Shown here piece by piece: positions 36,133 to 45,506 of a stretch of 64,000 bases of DNA (the stretch's first letter is position 1; every line of letters begins with the position of its first letter). This DNA comes from JAXHMB01 sp034521755 (GTDB taxonomy: Bacteria; Bacteroidota; Rhodothermia; Balneolales; Balneolaceae). The notes under the pieces were generated by a model. The model did no database searches. It was not told where the DNA came from and was given only the letters and a program-made list of their open reading frames with translations. Location of the stretch: positions 372,001-436,000 of the forward strand of contig JAXHMB010000001.1 in the NCBI GenBank assembly GCA_034521755.1, written 5' to 3'. Both the position numbers and the translations under genes were made by a program.

Positions 36133-36335
36133 GAATATTTAATTCTGTCCTAAAAGCTCTCAATCCTTCTTCTTTATGAGCATTAGCACACATATTTACA
36201 AACGGGTACATTCTTAGGAACTGCATTAAGGGTTTTTAATTTGTACCAGAGCAGTTTTATTAGAAAATTCAGTCAAAACAAAGAAAGATTACTCTCAAGT
36301 GTGAAAGTCATCTTCAACAAACTAGGATAAATGTT

Positions 36336-37817
36336 ATGGCAATTTCAGAAAGCTTTTTAGTTAACCCGGACAGATTAAATCCAATCATTGAAACGCTGAT
36401 TGAGAATGGAGAAGTTCCAAAGAAAATTACAGAAGATGAATTGAAGACTATTGGTTTCAGTAACCCTTCAGATCTCTTGGTAATTCATATTTTAAAAGAG
36501 CTTAAAATTCTAACTCCTGATGGTACCCCAACTGAGCTCTTCAATAAGTTAATAAACCCTGAGACTTCTGAACTAGCTATAGCCAAAGGTATAATTCATG
36601 GGTATAAAGACTTAATGGATAAGCATGAGGATATCCATAAAATGAAAGCTGAAGATGTAAAAGAAAAACTTGCTAACTATTTTAAAGGACAAAAGACAGA
36701 CTTAGTTCTCAAATATATGGCTAACACTTTTACTAAGTTGGTTACTTTTGCCGGGCAAGATAACGTTGAGGAGGCTTACAAGAATTTTGAAGGAGCCACT
36801 GTTGCTTCTAAACAAGAAGAACAAGCTGAAGAAGTTGCTACAAGTGAAGTCGCCAAAGAAGCTGAAAGGACTATGAGTGGGAATGGATCTGACTCTGACT
36901 CTGTGGAAACTATTACTGAAGTAAAACAAGAACAGAAAGGTGAATCCAGCATTGAAGAAGTCATGGGAGTTAATGAGCCTGTGGCAACTTCTCAAAAAGA
37001 AGCTGCTCAGGAGCCTGAAATCAAAGAACCGACAGAAAATACTGAAGTAGAAAAAAAGGCTGAGCCTTCCAATGACCAGGAACCTGTTGATGAGTTAGAC
37101 ATGGAAGAACCGGAATCGTCTAAAAAAGAAGAGGAAAATGGCAGTAACATGGAAAAGAAATTAGCTTCACTGAATTCTTCAGACAAAGTACAGCAGGCTT
37201 TCGTTAAAAAAGCTGATCTACTGTACAAATTAGAAAGATTTGAAGAATTGGCTCCTACACTTAACGCCATTATTAACAAATTTGATGGCGCCGATGATAA
37301 ACAACTTAAGGAAGCGGTTGCCAAGTCTGTTATCCGAAGAGCCAAAGTACTTGCTAAGCTTAAGCGTAATGATGAGCTCCTCCCTGCCCTCGATGAAATC
37401 ATCAACCGTTTCCAGGAGTCAGGAAATGAGCAATATTATGAGCATGCATCAACAGCAATGCTGAATAAGGCGAGCCTGCTTGAATCTAAAGGTCAAACAG
37501 AAGACTTATTGCCACTCTATGATAAGATCACCGATCGTCTTAATGACTCTGATAATGAAAAGATTAAAGACAAAGTTGATCAGATCTATCTAAAAAGAAT
37601 GGAATTAGTTCTGGAGCAGACTGATGACAAAAACCTGGCACTTAATGCAATCAATGGAGTTATTGAGCGATTCAAAGATGAAGCTGAGGCTGATAAATAC
37701 CTAGAAGAAGCTATGTTCACCAAAGCTTCTATAATGGAAGAAATGGGTAGTGACGAAGAAGCACTTGAAGCCTATTCAGAATTCATAGAACGATTTGGTG
37801 AAAGTGCTATCGCTTAA
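36336..37817 (+). CDS. DUF5343-like domain fused to acidic linker and TPR-like repeats
   Basis: A 493-residue protein with three parts. Residues 1-140 resemble DUF5343: a paired-helix fold with LKILTPDGTPTELFNKLINP, then IAKGIIHGYKDLMDKH and a TFTKLVTFAG end. Residues about 145-270 are a low-complexity Glu/Ser-rich linker with no aromatic residues to speak of. Residues about 275-493 contain four TPR-like helix pairs, each with the pattern YKLERFEELAPTLNAIINKF, LKRNDELLPALDEIINRF, and so on. No enzymatic motif is seen. It is convergent with the ABC exporter gene. Confidence 0.6.
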   Translation: MAISESFLVNPDRLNPIIETLIENGEVPKKITEDELKTIGFSNPSDLLVIHILKELKILTPDGTPTELFNKLINPETSELAIAKGIIHGYKDLMDKHEDIHKMKAEDVKEKLANYFKGQKTDLVLKYMANTFTKLVTFAGQDNVEEAYKNFEGATVASKQEEQAEEVATSEVAKEAERTMSGNGSDSDSVETITEVKQEQKGESSIEEVMGVNEPVATSQKEAAQEPEIKEPTENTEVEKKAEPSNDQEPVDELDMEEPESSKKEEENGSNMEKKLASLNSSDKVQQAFVKKADLLYKLERFEELAPTLNAIINKFDGADDKQLKEAVAKSVIRRAKVLAKLKRNDELLPALDEIINRFQESGNEQYYEHASTAMLNKASLLESKGQTEDLLPLYDKITDRLNDSDNEKIKDKVDQIYLKRMELVLEQTDDKNLALNAINGVIERFKDEAEADKYLEEAMFTKASIMEEMGSDEEALEAYSEFIERFGESAIA

Positions 37818-37854
37818 TGAAAGTGAGAAAGCCAGCTTTGAGGAATTTATGAAT

Positions 37855-39630
37855 TTATGAAGCCGGAAGGAGCTGTTCTTTATACTGCAGCTCATAAAGC
37901 TTCCGATAAATTCCATCGTCTTTCTTTAAAAGTTGCTGGTGTGTTCCTACTTCACGGATTTCTCCTTTATGCATTACAAGTATTTTATCAGCACCTTGTA
38001 TTGTTGATAAGCGATGAGCTATAACAATGGATGTACGTCCCTCCATTAGTTTATCGCAAGCCTTATTGACAATAGATTCGGTTTCCGAATCAACACTCGA
38101 AGTCGCCTCGTCAAGAATTAGTATATCTGGATTATATACCATAGCACGGACAAAACAAATAAGCTGCCGCTGCCCCATAGATATGGAAGCCCCTCTTTCA
38201 CTGAGCTCGTAATGATACTTTCCGGGCAATTTTTCGATAAAATGATGAGCTTCAATCTTTCTGGCTGTATTAATCACCTCTTCCTCAGTAATTGACTGCT
38301 TACCTAGGGTTATATTTTCCATGATACTGCCGGAAAAAAGGGTATTGTCTTGCAAAACAAGTGCAAAGTGAGAACGTAAATCCTCAAGGGCAAGATCTCG
38401 TATATCAACACCATCCAGCTTTATAGATCCATCATTTACATCATAGAAACGCATCAATAGGTTAATAATAGTTGTTTTCCCGGCTCCGGTTGCTCCTACA
38501 ATTGCAACTGTTTCGCCCGGTTCTGCATTAAAAGAAATATTTCTCAGAACCTGTTCTTCTTCATTATAACCAAATGAAACATTTTCAAATATAATTTGTC
38601 CTTTTCTTTCGGTAATCTGCTTCGGGTTTTCAGGATCAGTAACCCTGTTGGGGGTATCAAGTACATTAAATATTCGCTCTGATGATGCCAATGCAGATTG
38701 AAGTGTATTAAACTTTTCTGACAACCCCTGAATAGGTCGAAAGAATTGGCGTACATACTGAACAAAAGCTACTAATACACCAAAGGTTACCTGATCGAGC
38801 AGTGCCCTGCCTCCACCATACCATATCACAAGTGCCATTGCCAAACTGGCCAGCACTTCAACAAGTGGCCAAAAGATTGCAAAATAGAAGATGGTCTCTA
38901 TGTATGCTTCCTTATGTGCATTGTTGATGCTTTTAAACTTCTCGATTTCTTTTTCTTCCCTATTAAAAAGTTGTACAATCGACATCCCATTGATGTGCTC
39001 CTGTACAAATGAATTAAGACGGGAAATCTGATCACGCACATTCAGAAAAGAAACCCGTACCTTTGCTTTAAAAACAAAAGTACCATAAAAAAGCAGAGGC
39101 AATACAGAAATAGCAACAAGCGTTAGTTCCCAACTCATGCTAAACATGAAATAAAGAATAAAGAAGATACGGAACATATCTCCAATAATGTTGACTACCC
39201 CATCACTAAGCAGTTCACTTAGTGCCTCAATATCACTTGTAGTTCGGGTAATCAACCGACCAATAGGGTTCTTGTCAAAAAACTGTACGTGCAGGGATTT
39301 AATTTTCTTAAATACAGCATTCCTGAGGTTGTAAAGTGCTCCCTGTCCAAACCATCTTGTTAAATAGGTATTGGCCACAAGAATGATGAATTCACCAATT
39401 AAAGCTCCGGTAAGCAGGGTAATAATCCACAGCAGGCCATCAAAGTCTTTGGTCCTTATGTATTCGTCAATAGCCAGCTGGGTAAGCTTAGGACGTACTG
39501 TGCCCAAGAATGAAGCTCCAAGGGTAAGTACAATACCGAGAAGAACATACCAGCGATAAGGCTTGATAAATTGGTAAAGCCGCCCAAGTAAGTCTGTATC
39601 AACGGCTTTATCCTGTCTGGTCTTACTCAC
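37855..39630 (-). CDS. ABC exporter half-transporter (degenerate signature)
   Basis: A 591-residue fusion of a six-helix exporter domain (about 1-320) and a nucleotide-binding domain. Walker A is GATGAGKTT, the Q-loop is LQDNTLFSG, and Walker B is LILDEATSSVD with the catalytic Glu. The signature is ISMGQRQ rather than LSGGQ. The partner at 40965 shows the reverse pattern, so the two probably form a heterodimer of the BmrCD/YheHI type. It begins 12 bases after the RNase Z gene. The substrate is unknown. Confidence 0.93.
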   Translation of the reverse strand: MSKTRQDKAVDTDLLGRLYQFIKPYRWYVLLGIVLTLGASFLGTVRPKLTQLAIDEYIRTKDFDGLLWIITLLTGALIGEFIILVANTYLTRWFGQGALYNLRNAVFKKIKSLHVQFFDKNPIGRLITRTTSDIEALSELLSDGVVNIIGDMFRIFFILYFMFSMSWELTLVAISVLPLLFYGTFVFKAKVRVSFLNVRDQISRLNSFVQEHINGMSIVQLFNREEKEIEKFKSINNAHKEAYIETIFYFAIFWPLVEVLASLAMALVIWYGGGRALLDQVTFGVLVAFVQYVRQFFRPIQGLSEKFNTLQSALASSERIFNVLDTPNRVTDPENPKQITERKGQIIFENVSFGYNEEEQVLRNISFNAEPGETVAIVGATGAGKTTIINLLMRFYDVNDGSIKLDGVDIRDLALEDLRSHFALVLQDNTLFSGSIMENITLGKQSITEEEVINTARKIEAHHFIEKLPGKYHYELSERGASISMGQRQLICFVRAMVYNPDILILDEATSSVDSETESIVNKACDKLMEGRTSIVIAHRLSTIQGADKILVMHKGEIREVGTHQQLLKKDDGIYRKLYELQYKEQLLPAS

Positions 39631-39642
39631 GCTAAAGAAAAT

Positions 39643-40899
39643 TTAGAATCGGTCGAAATCGTCAAATGGAGTTCTTGGTGTGATTTGTTTTGGCTTTTTT
39701 TGATTACCGTTGCTATCGGTATCATTGTCATTGTTATAGCTGTTCTTACTTCTTCCGCTATAATTTTGAGAACTCGAAGATCTGCTCGGTCGTTTTTTCC
39801 TTTTGTCATTTTTGTTAGATGAGCTACTGGAAGAACGTCTACTCGAAGATTTTTTGCGCTTTCTGAATCTCTTCTTCTTACCGCTATTAGAGTTATTGTT
39901 TGAATTACTGCCACCCTTATTCTGGTTAATCTCTTTCAGATATACTTTAGGTTGGATAATTCCTTTTTCATGCGCCGGGTCAGTAAATATCGGGCGCAAT
40001 TCTGTAGCTACCCAAGTTGGAAAGAAATCATCACGCGCCTCTCTAAGCAGTACATACTGATTAGTGTATCTGGCTGAAAAGTGTGAAATAACAAGCAGCT
40101 TCGTCTTGGCTTCATTAGCAACGCGGGCAGCATCTTTTGCCGTGGAATGGCCTGTTTCTTCTGCCTTATCAGATAAGCTTTCACTAAAAGTAGCTTCATG
40201 ATACAAGACATTTGTATTCATGCCCAGTTTAACAGAGTTTGGACAATATTTGGTATCCGTTATGTAGGCAAAGCTATCCCCCGGACGCGGGTGCCCGACG
40301 ATATCTGCAGATTTTACAACAGTACCATCTTCGAGTTCAACATCTTTACCTGCTTTAAGATCTTTGTATTGCCAGTCTTCGCTAATACCTTGAGCCTGGG
40401 CTTTTTCTGCATCTACTTTACCGGGCTTGTCTTTTTCCTGAAATCGAAAACCCATACAAAATTTTGAGTGATTAAGTGGACGAGCTTCAACATAAAAATC
40501 ATCTTCATCTACGACCCGCTGTTCTTCGAAGTCTTCCTCTACTTCAACGTAGCTAATAGGATATGAAAGTTTTACATTAGCAAAATCAAAATTCCAATCT
40601 ACATATTTCTTAATCCCCTTTGGACCAATAATTTTAAGCTCTTTATCACGGCGCTGTAATTGTAAAGTTGATAACAACCCGATAAGACCTGAAAAATGAT
40701 CAGTATCAAAGTGAGAGATGAATATACATTCAATTTTAGAGCGTTTTAGTCCACCCTGAAGCATTCTCATTTGGGCATTTTCACCACAGTCAAATAGATA
40801 AACGCTTCCTTCTCTCCAAAGTGCTACTGAGGAAAGATGTCTGGTGGCGGTGGGAGTTGCTGAAGCAACACCTAATGGGACAATAATCATAGTGTTCAC
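39643..40899 (-). CDS. rnz: RNase Z-like metallo-beta-lactamase with atypical motif and basic tail
   Basis: A 418-residue tRNase Z-like protein. The tRNase Z layout is clear: FDCGENAQ, a metal motif, LNHSKFCMGFRF, AYITDTKYC and TKLLVISHFSARY. The first metal motif reads HFDTDH where the family has HxHxDH, so one zinc-ligating histidine is aspartate. The core ends near residue 315; a 100-residue Arg/Lys/Ser-rich low-complexity tail follows. The gene lies between the two ABC exporter genes. tRNA 3' processing is the family function, but activity is not assured given the changed ligand. Confidence 0.82.
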   Translation of the reverse strand: MNTMIIVPLGVASATPTATRHLSSVALWREGSVYLFDCGENAQMRMLQGGLKRSKIECIFISHFDTDHFSGLIGLLSTLQLQRRDKELKIIGPKGIKKYVDWNFDFANVKLSYPISYVEVEEDFEEQRVVDEDDFYVEARPLNHSKFCMGFRFQEKDKPGKVDAEKAQAQGISEDWQYKDLKAGKDVELEDGTVVKSADIVGHPRPGDSFAYITDTKYCPNSVKLGMNTNVLYHEATFSESLSDKAEETGHSTAKDAARVANEAKTKLLVISHFSARYTNQYVLLREARDDFFPTWVATELRPIFTDPAHEKGIIQPKVYLKEINQNKGGSNSNNNSNSGKKKRFRKRKKSSSRRSSSSSSNKNDKRKKRPSRSSSSQNYSGRSKNSYNNDNDTDSNGNQKKPKQITPRTPFDDFDRF

Positions 40900-40964
40900 C
40901 TATGTTTCATTTTCGGAAAAAGTGCGTTCAAACACCTTTTCTATGTTTATTAACATTTACTTTA

Positions 40965-42767
40965 TCATATTTCAGCCAATTCTTCTTCTATAAGCTGTTT
41001 ATTATACATAGCTGAATAACGACCTTTGTTCTTTAAAAGTTCTTCGTGTATTCCTTGTTCTGCGATAGAACCATCTTCCATAAAATAGATAATATCAGCA
41101 TCTTTTATTGTAGATATACGATGGCTAATCATAATTGTTGTTCGACCTTTAAGCTCATTTCTCAGATGTTGAAGAATAGCTTCTTCGGTTTTTGTGTCTA
41201 CTGCGCTCAGCGAATCATCAAGAATAATTATTTCTGGATCCCTGATGAGCGCCCTGGCTATGGCAGTACGCTGTTTTTGTCCTCCAGAAAGAGTAATTCC
41301 TCTTTCTCCTAATATGGTCTCAAATTTTTTCTCGAAATCCAAAATATTATCACGAACCTGAGCTTTTTCTGCAGCTTCTTCAATTTGTTCCTGAGATGCT
41401 TCTTCAACGCCAAAAGCAATGTTTTCACCAATAGTATCTGAAAATAAGAAGGTATCTTGTGGTACATAACCTATATTTTCTCTTATTGTTTTGACGGGTA
41501 CATTTTGAATATTCTTACCATCTATTAAAATTTCCCCTTCTGTAACATCAAAAAGCCTTGGAATAAGTTGAACTAAAGTTGTTTTTCCACACCCTGTTCG
41601 CCCTACAATAGCTACATTCTGCCCTGCTTTAATACTCATACTTATATTTTTGAGCACAAAGACATCTGTATCGGGGAATTTAAAACTGACATTCTTAAAT
41701 TCAATATTCCCTTCTATATCTTTGATTTCATGATCTGTTCGCTTTTTATCCTCAATCTCAACTTCCTCGGTAAGAACTTCGTCAATACGTTTCCATGAAG
41801 CCATTGACCGCTGAAATCTATTAACGGTATAGCCAAGAGAAGCTACCGGCCACGTTAAATATGCTACATAAACGATAAACTCTACGATATTACCGACAGT
41901 AAGTACTCCTTGAATAACCAGTTCTCCCGCTTTCCAAATCACGATGATTACAGAAAGTCCTATTAATAAATTGAGCGTTGGATGAAATAAAGATTCAACC
42001 ATATCCAACCGAAGCTTCTTTTTTCGATAGGATTCACTATCATCTTCAAACCTTTGCTGCTCATAGTCTTCACGATTATAAGCTTTAATTAATCGAATGC
42101 TGGAAAACGTCTCTTTTGCCCTACCCGCAATAGTTGAATATTGCTCTTGGATAATTCTTGAATAATCATTGATGTAACCACTTATCCAGTATGCAAATGC
42201 TGAAAGAAATGGTAATGGAAGCAATGCCCAGAATGTAAGCTGCGGACTAACGATAATCATCATTGTTATTATAAATCCGGCACGGGTAATAGTATTAATA
42301 GTATACATATATGCCGGACCAAAATATTCTCTCACCTTAGACACATCTTCTGTTGCTCTTACATAGATTTCACCAGATTTATATTGAGAATAGAATCGTT
42401 GGGGTAATTCAAGAAGTTTTTCAAAAATATCATTACGCAGGTCAAACTCAATTTTTCGGGAGGTAACAATAAGTGTTTGACGTGTAGCAAATAGCAAAAT
42501 CCCGTAAGCTAAGACTGTAGCAACCAAGTATAATGAGTTTTCGGCTAAAACAGCTCCTGCCTCGCTACTAAATAGAACATCCATTAAGCCATCATAATTG
42601 GCAGCGGTGCTTTCTTCTATGGATTCTATCTCATCCATAGTTCTTCTAATGAGGACCGGAATCCAGATTAAAAAGAAGTTGGCAGCTGCCAAAAAGAATG
42701 AACCTAAAACAATTGTCCACTTATACTTCTTAAAATAGGAATTAAGCTTACCTAACTTACCCAACAC
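40965..42767 (-). CDS. ABC exporter half-transporter (non-canonical Walker B)
   Basis: A 600-residue half-exporter. The transmembrane domain occupies about 1-330; the nucleotide domain shows Walker A GRTGCGKTT, Q-loop VPQDTFLFSD, an intact signature LSGGQKQR and Walker B IIILDDSLSAVD, where the catalytic Glu is Asp. This is the degenerate-site member of heterodimeric exporters such as BmrC/YheI, and complements the 37855 gene product. It follows the flavoprotein gene by 44 bases, and the RNase Z gene follows it by 65 bases. Confidence 0.93.
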   Translation of the reverse strand: MLGKLGKLNSYFKKYKWTIVLGSFFLAAANFFLIWIPVLIRRTMDEIESIEESTAANYDGLMDVLFSSEAGAVLAENSLYLVATVLAYGILLFATRQTLIVTSRKIEFDLRNDIFEKLLELPQRFYSQYKSGEIYVRATEDVSKVREYFGPAYMYTINTITRAGFIITMMIIVSPQLTFWALLPLPFLSAFAYWISGYINDYSRIIQEQYSTIAGRAKETFSSIRLIKAYNREDYEQQRFEDDSESYRKKKLRLDMVESLFHPTLNLLIGLSVIIVIWKAGELVIQGVLTVGNIVEFIVYVAYLTWPVASLGYTVNRFQRSMASWKRIDEVLTEEVEIEDKKRTDHEIKDIEGNIEFKNVSFKFPDTDVFVLKNISMSIKAGQNVAIVGRTGCGKTTLVQLIPRLFDVTEGEILIDGKNIQNVPVKTIRENIGYVPQDTFLFSDTIGENIAFGVEEASQEQIEEAAEKAQVRDNILDFEKKFETILGERGITLSGGQKQRTAIARALIRDPEIIILDDSLSAVDTKTEEAILQHLRNELKGRTTIMISHRISTIKDADIIYFMEDGSIAEQGIHEELLKNKGRYSAMYNKQLIEEELAEI

Positions 42768-42811
42768 TTTTTTATTGGTTTAAAATATAGCAGAACTAAA
42801 ACTTAACTGAT

Positions 42812-43849
42812 CTATACGTTAACTTTGCTAAATTTGTTTACCCAATATTCAGCAAAGTTATGGCCAGACAGATATGCATCTTGAACCGAACTACCCATAA
42901 GGTAGTCACCTACCAACGCAAGTGGTGCTTCATTCATTTCCATTTCTAAGAAATAATCTTCAATAGGATTTCGGGCTTCAAAATATTTCCAATAATGGAG
43001 ATTTGTCCACTTGGGGTGTGCAATCCATGAACCAGCTACATCTGCAGCCTTTCGCAATAATGTCTGTATAACTTCGTCTTGGTTTGCTCCTTGATGCTGA
43101 CGACCAAACAATGCAGAAGAACGAATTACAAGTGATGTACCCTCTCCCTCATTTCCTACCTTTGAAGACTCATTACCAATCCAGGCCAATGTAGCTTCAT
43201 CGCATTCCACACCTTTCCATTCAGGTGAAGCATCATCATATGTTGTCATCAGTGAGAAGCAGGGGTCATAGTTTATTTCATCAATGTGACGAATAATTCT
43301 ACGGGATGGGGTTTCGTCCTGAGATATCTGGAGAACACCATAAGCTTCAGGTGCCGGTGCAGCCAGTACTACAGCATCACACTCAAAAACATTGGTATCT
43401 GTAAGATTAATCATCCAGGAACGCTTTTTGGATCGGTCAGCTCCGATATGGGTTAATCCGCCTGCCTTAACATTGGGCATTACATCAACCCAACGACTTA
43501 AATATTGCGCAATGGAATTAAGGCCATTCTTAGCTGAGTGATATAAATTTTGGGGTCGATTGGGATTGACATCATGAAATTGAGTGCCGTCATAAAAAGC
43601 AAAGTCGCGTGACCATTCTGAGATAATTTCTTGTTCCTTGAGCTCATTCATGAAGGCTTCAAAGCTAGAATCTGATGAGATAATGGATGAGATACCATAG
43701 TCAAAGAAAGTACTTCTATGGTTGAAACTGGCTAACTTACCACCCAAATTCCTGCTTTTCTCAATAATTGTAACATCATGACCTGCTTGGGCCAGTTTTT
43801 TTCCGGCAACCAACCCGGCAAGACTTGAACCTATAATTCCAATAATCAT
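42812..43849 (-). CDS. NAD(P)/FAD-dependent oxidoreductase (renalase-like)
   Basis: A 345-residue flavoprotein with the dinucleotide-binding motif GIIGSSLAGLVAGKKLAQAG at the start, followed by EKSRNLGGKLAS, and a late FAD-contacting motif GDYLMGSSVQDAYLSG. The layout is that of renalase-like amine oxidoreductases; the substrate is unknown. The gene follows the AtuA-like gene by 24 bases and precedes the ABC half-transporter by 44 bases on the same strand. Confidence 0.85.
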   Translation of the reverse strand: MIIGIIGSSLAGLVAGKKLAQAGHDVTIIEKSRNLGGKLASFNHRSTFFDYGISSIISSDSSFEAFMNELKEQEIISEWSRDFAFYDGTQFHDVNPNRPQNLYHSAKNGLNSIAQYLSRWVDVMPNVKAGGLTHIGADRSKKRSWMINLTDTNVFECDAVVLAAPAPEAYGVLQISQDETPSRRIIRHIDEINYDPCFSLMTTYDDASPEWKGVECDEATLAWIGNESSKVGNEGEGTSLVIRSSALFGRQHQGANQDEVIQTLLRKAADVAGSWIAHPKWTNLHYWKYFEARNPIEDYFLEMEMNEAPLALVGDYLMGSSVQDAYLSGHNFAEYWVNKFSKVNV

Positions 43850-43873
43850 TTCAGTATTTCCAAGTTATATTCA

Positions 43874-45241
43874 TTAAACATTAAAAGTCCGAACGCGTGT
43901 CGAAACTGCTTGTTTATCTAACAGAGCAGGCCAGTAAGCAACAATATCACTTGCCTTAGGGCGTCCTCCTGCAAATCCGGTTACCCCACTTGGGCCTGTA
44001 AGTATTAAAGGTGCAATTTCTTTTCCAAACCGATTTAAATCATCTTTGTCTTGACCCGAAACGGCAACACGCATTTGTATTTCATTAAATTCTTGGTCAA
44101 GTATCTGTTCAGTAATGGGCTCTTCGTCGCAACCATTGACCCCTATATACTCAACACGAAACTCATCAAAATTTAAATTTAGATTTTCAGCTCTGGCCTC
44201 CAAAATTTCACCAGCTTTTATAGCCTTTTTTAGAGCATTAGGCCAACTGTAAACCAATGTAGATGAAAGTTTGTAACCATCATTATAGCTGGCCGAAACT
44301 TTGTAGGTTGCAGTTTCCGGACTTCCTGTGATTCCATAAACTCGTACACGGTCTTCCCCATCTTGTTCCAGATGTACAGAAGTGAAATCAGCAATGCCGT
44401 CTGGAGTAATATATTCTGCGGGATCACCAATTTCGTAGAGTAGTTGCTCTTTAACGGTCATCTCGTTAATAAGCCCGCCGGTATTTTCGTGTTTAGTAAC
44501 ATAAAAATCTCCATCAGGATGAGCTTCAATGATGGGAAAGCCTATTTCGGTAAAATCCTTAACCTCTTCCCAGTCAGTGAAGTTTCCTCCTGAAACCTGC
44601 CCACCACATTCAATAATATGTCCGGCAATGGTTCCAGTAGCTATCTTATCATAATCATCAAAGTCCCAACCGAACTCATAAACCATAGGAGCTAGAGTTA
44701 AACCGGTATCTGTTACTCTTCCTGTAATAATGATATCTGCCTCTTGTTGAAGGGCTTTTACAATCGGTTTACATCCAAAATAAACATTGGCACTAAGCAG
44801 CTGCTCTTTAACAGACGAGATAGGATCATCTGTTTCCATATTATTTAAATCGTGACCATCAGAAATAAGATCATCGATATTAGACAGGATATCATCCCCA
44901 TCAACAACTGCTACGGTAATGTCATCATAGCCGTGCTTTTTAATGGCTTCTAACAAAGCATCTTTGCAAGCTTCAGGATTAACTCCACCCGCATTAGAAA
45001 TTACCTTAATTCCCTTCTCTTTAATATCAGGAAGCACTTCATCAATAACTTCAACAAAGTCGCGGGCGTACCCATAGTTCTCATTACGCATTTTTTGTTT
45101 CTGCATAATAGACATGGTTACTTCAGCTAGGTAATCCATAACTAAATAGTCTATGGGTCCTTTTCTTACCTGTTTTATTGGCGCAGAGGGTAGATCACCC
45201 CAAAAGCCCTGACCGGAAGCGATGCGAATAAATTCTTTCAA
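43874..45241 (-). CDS. DUF1446 / AtuA-like acyclic terpene utilisation family protein
   Basis: A 455-residue cytoplasmic protein of the DUF1446/AtuA family. The features seen are SGQGFWGDLPSAP at the start, VISNAGGVNPEAC, ADIIITGRVTDTGLTLAP, and TGTIAGHIIECGGQVSGGNF. AtuA is linked to acyclic terpene degradation in Pseudomonas, where it is needed but its reaction is not well defined. Other atu genes are absent here, so the pathway assignment is only a hint. A 265-base gap upstream separates it from the response regulator gene. Confidence 0.85.
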   Translation of the reverse strand: MKEFIRIASGQGFWGDLPSAPIKQVRKGPIDYLVMDYLAEVTMSIMQKQKMRNENYGYARDFVEVIDEVLPDIKEKGIKVISNAGGVNPEACKDALLEAIKKHGYDDITVAVVDGDDILSNIDDLISDGHDLNNMETDDPISSVKEQLLSANVYFGCKPIVKALQQEADIIITGRVTDTGLTLAPMVYEFGWDFDDYDKIATGTIAGHIIECGGQVSGGNFTDWEEVKDFTEIGFPIIEAHPDGDFYVTKHENTGGLINEMTVKEQLLYEIGDPAEYITPDGIADFTSVHLEQDGEDRVRVYGITGSPETATYKVSASYNDGYKLSSTLVYSWPNALKKAIKAGEILEARAENLNLNFDEFRVEYIGVNGCDEEPITEQILDQEFNEIQMRVAVSGQDKDDLNRFGKEIAPLILTGPSGVTGFAGGRPKASDIVAYWPALLDKQAVSTRVRTFNV

Positions 45242-45330
45242 ATTTTAAGATATTAATTACTCATTAATTTGGAAGCGCTAAGATAAGATTTGCACTTACA
45301 CAATGAAAGTTTAATAGTCTTATTTGGACA

Positions 45331-45370
45331 TAAAAAAAACCCCAACAGCTTTTACACTGTCAGGGTTGGC
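45331..45370 (-). terminator. Rho-independent terminator of the sensor-kinase operon
   Basis: An inverted repeat, AACCC-CAACAG (45338-45349) with CTGT-CAGGGTT (45357-45367), has an imperfect 11-base stem. Read on the minus strand it is followed by eight T. It lies 140 bases past the response regulator stop, as expected for that transcript. Confidence 0.75.
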
Positions 45371-45506
45371 TCTTTTCATGAATAGCGTACTAAATTGTCC
45401 TGTCTTTTTTTGCCTTTGGGTATGTGTTTCATCAAATGATAACAACCATCGGATAGCTATGCACTACCCAACCATGCGGTATTTAGAGATAAATTAATTG
45501 AGAAGG

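Noticed and set aside
36702..37405. Long open frames on the minus strand opposite the DUF5343-TPR gene
   Set aside because: The opposite strand of the Glu-rich linker yields Ser/Phe-rich antisense frames; the forward frame has the TPR pattern and a sensible start.
39627..39914. Open frame on the minus strand over the Rnz tail
   Set aside because: It is an alternate frame of the low-complexity basic tail of the RNase Z gene, with no start support.
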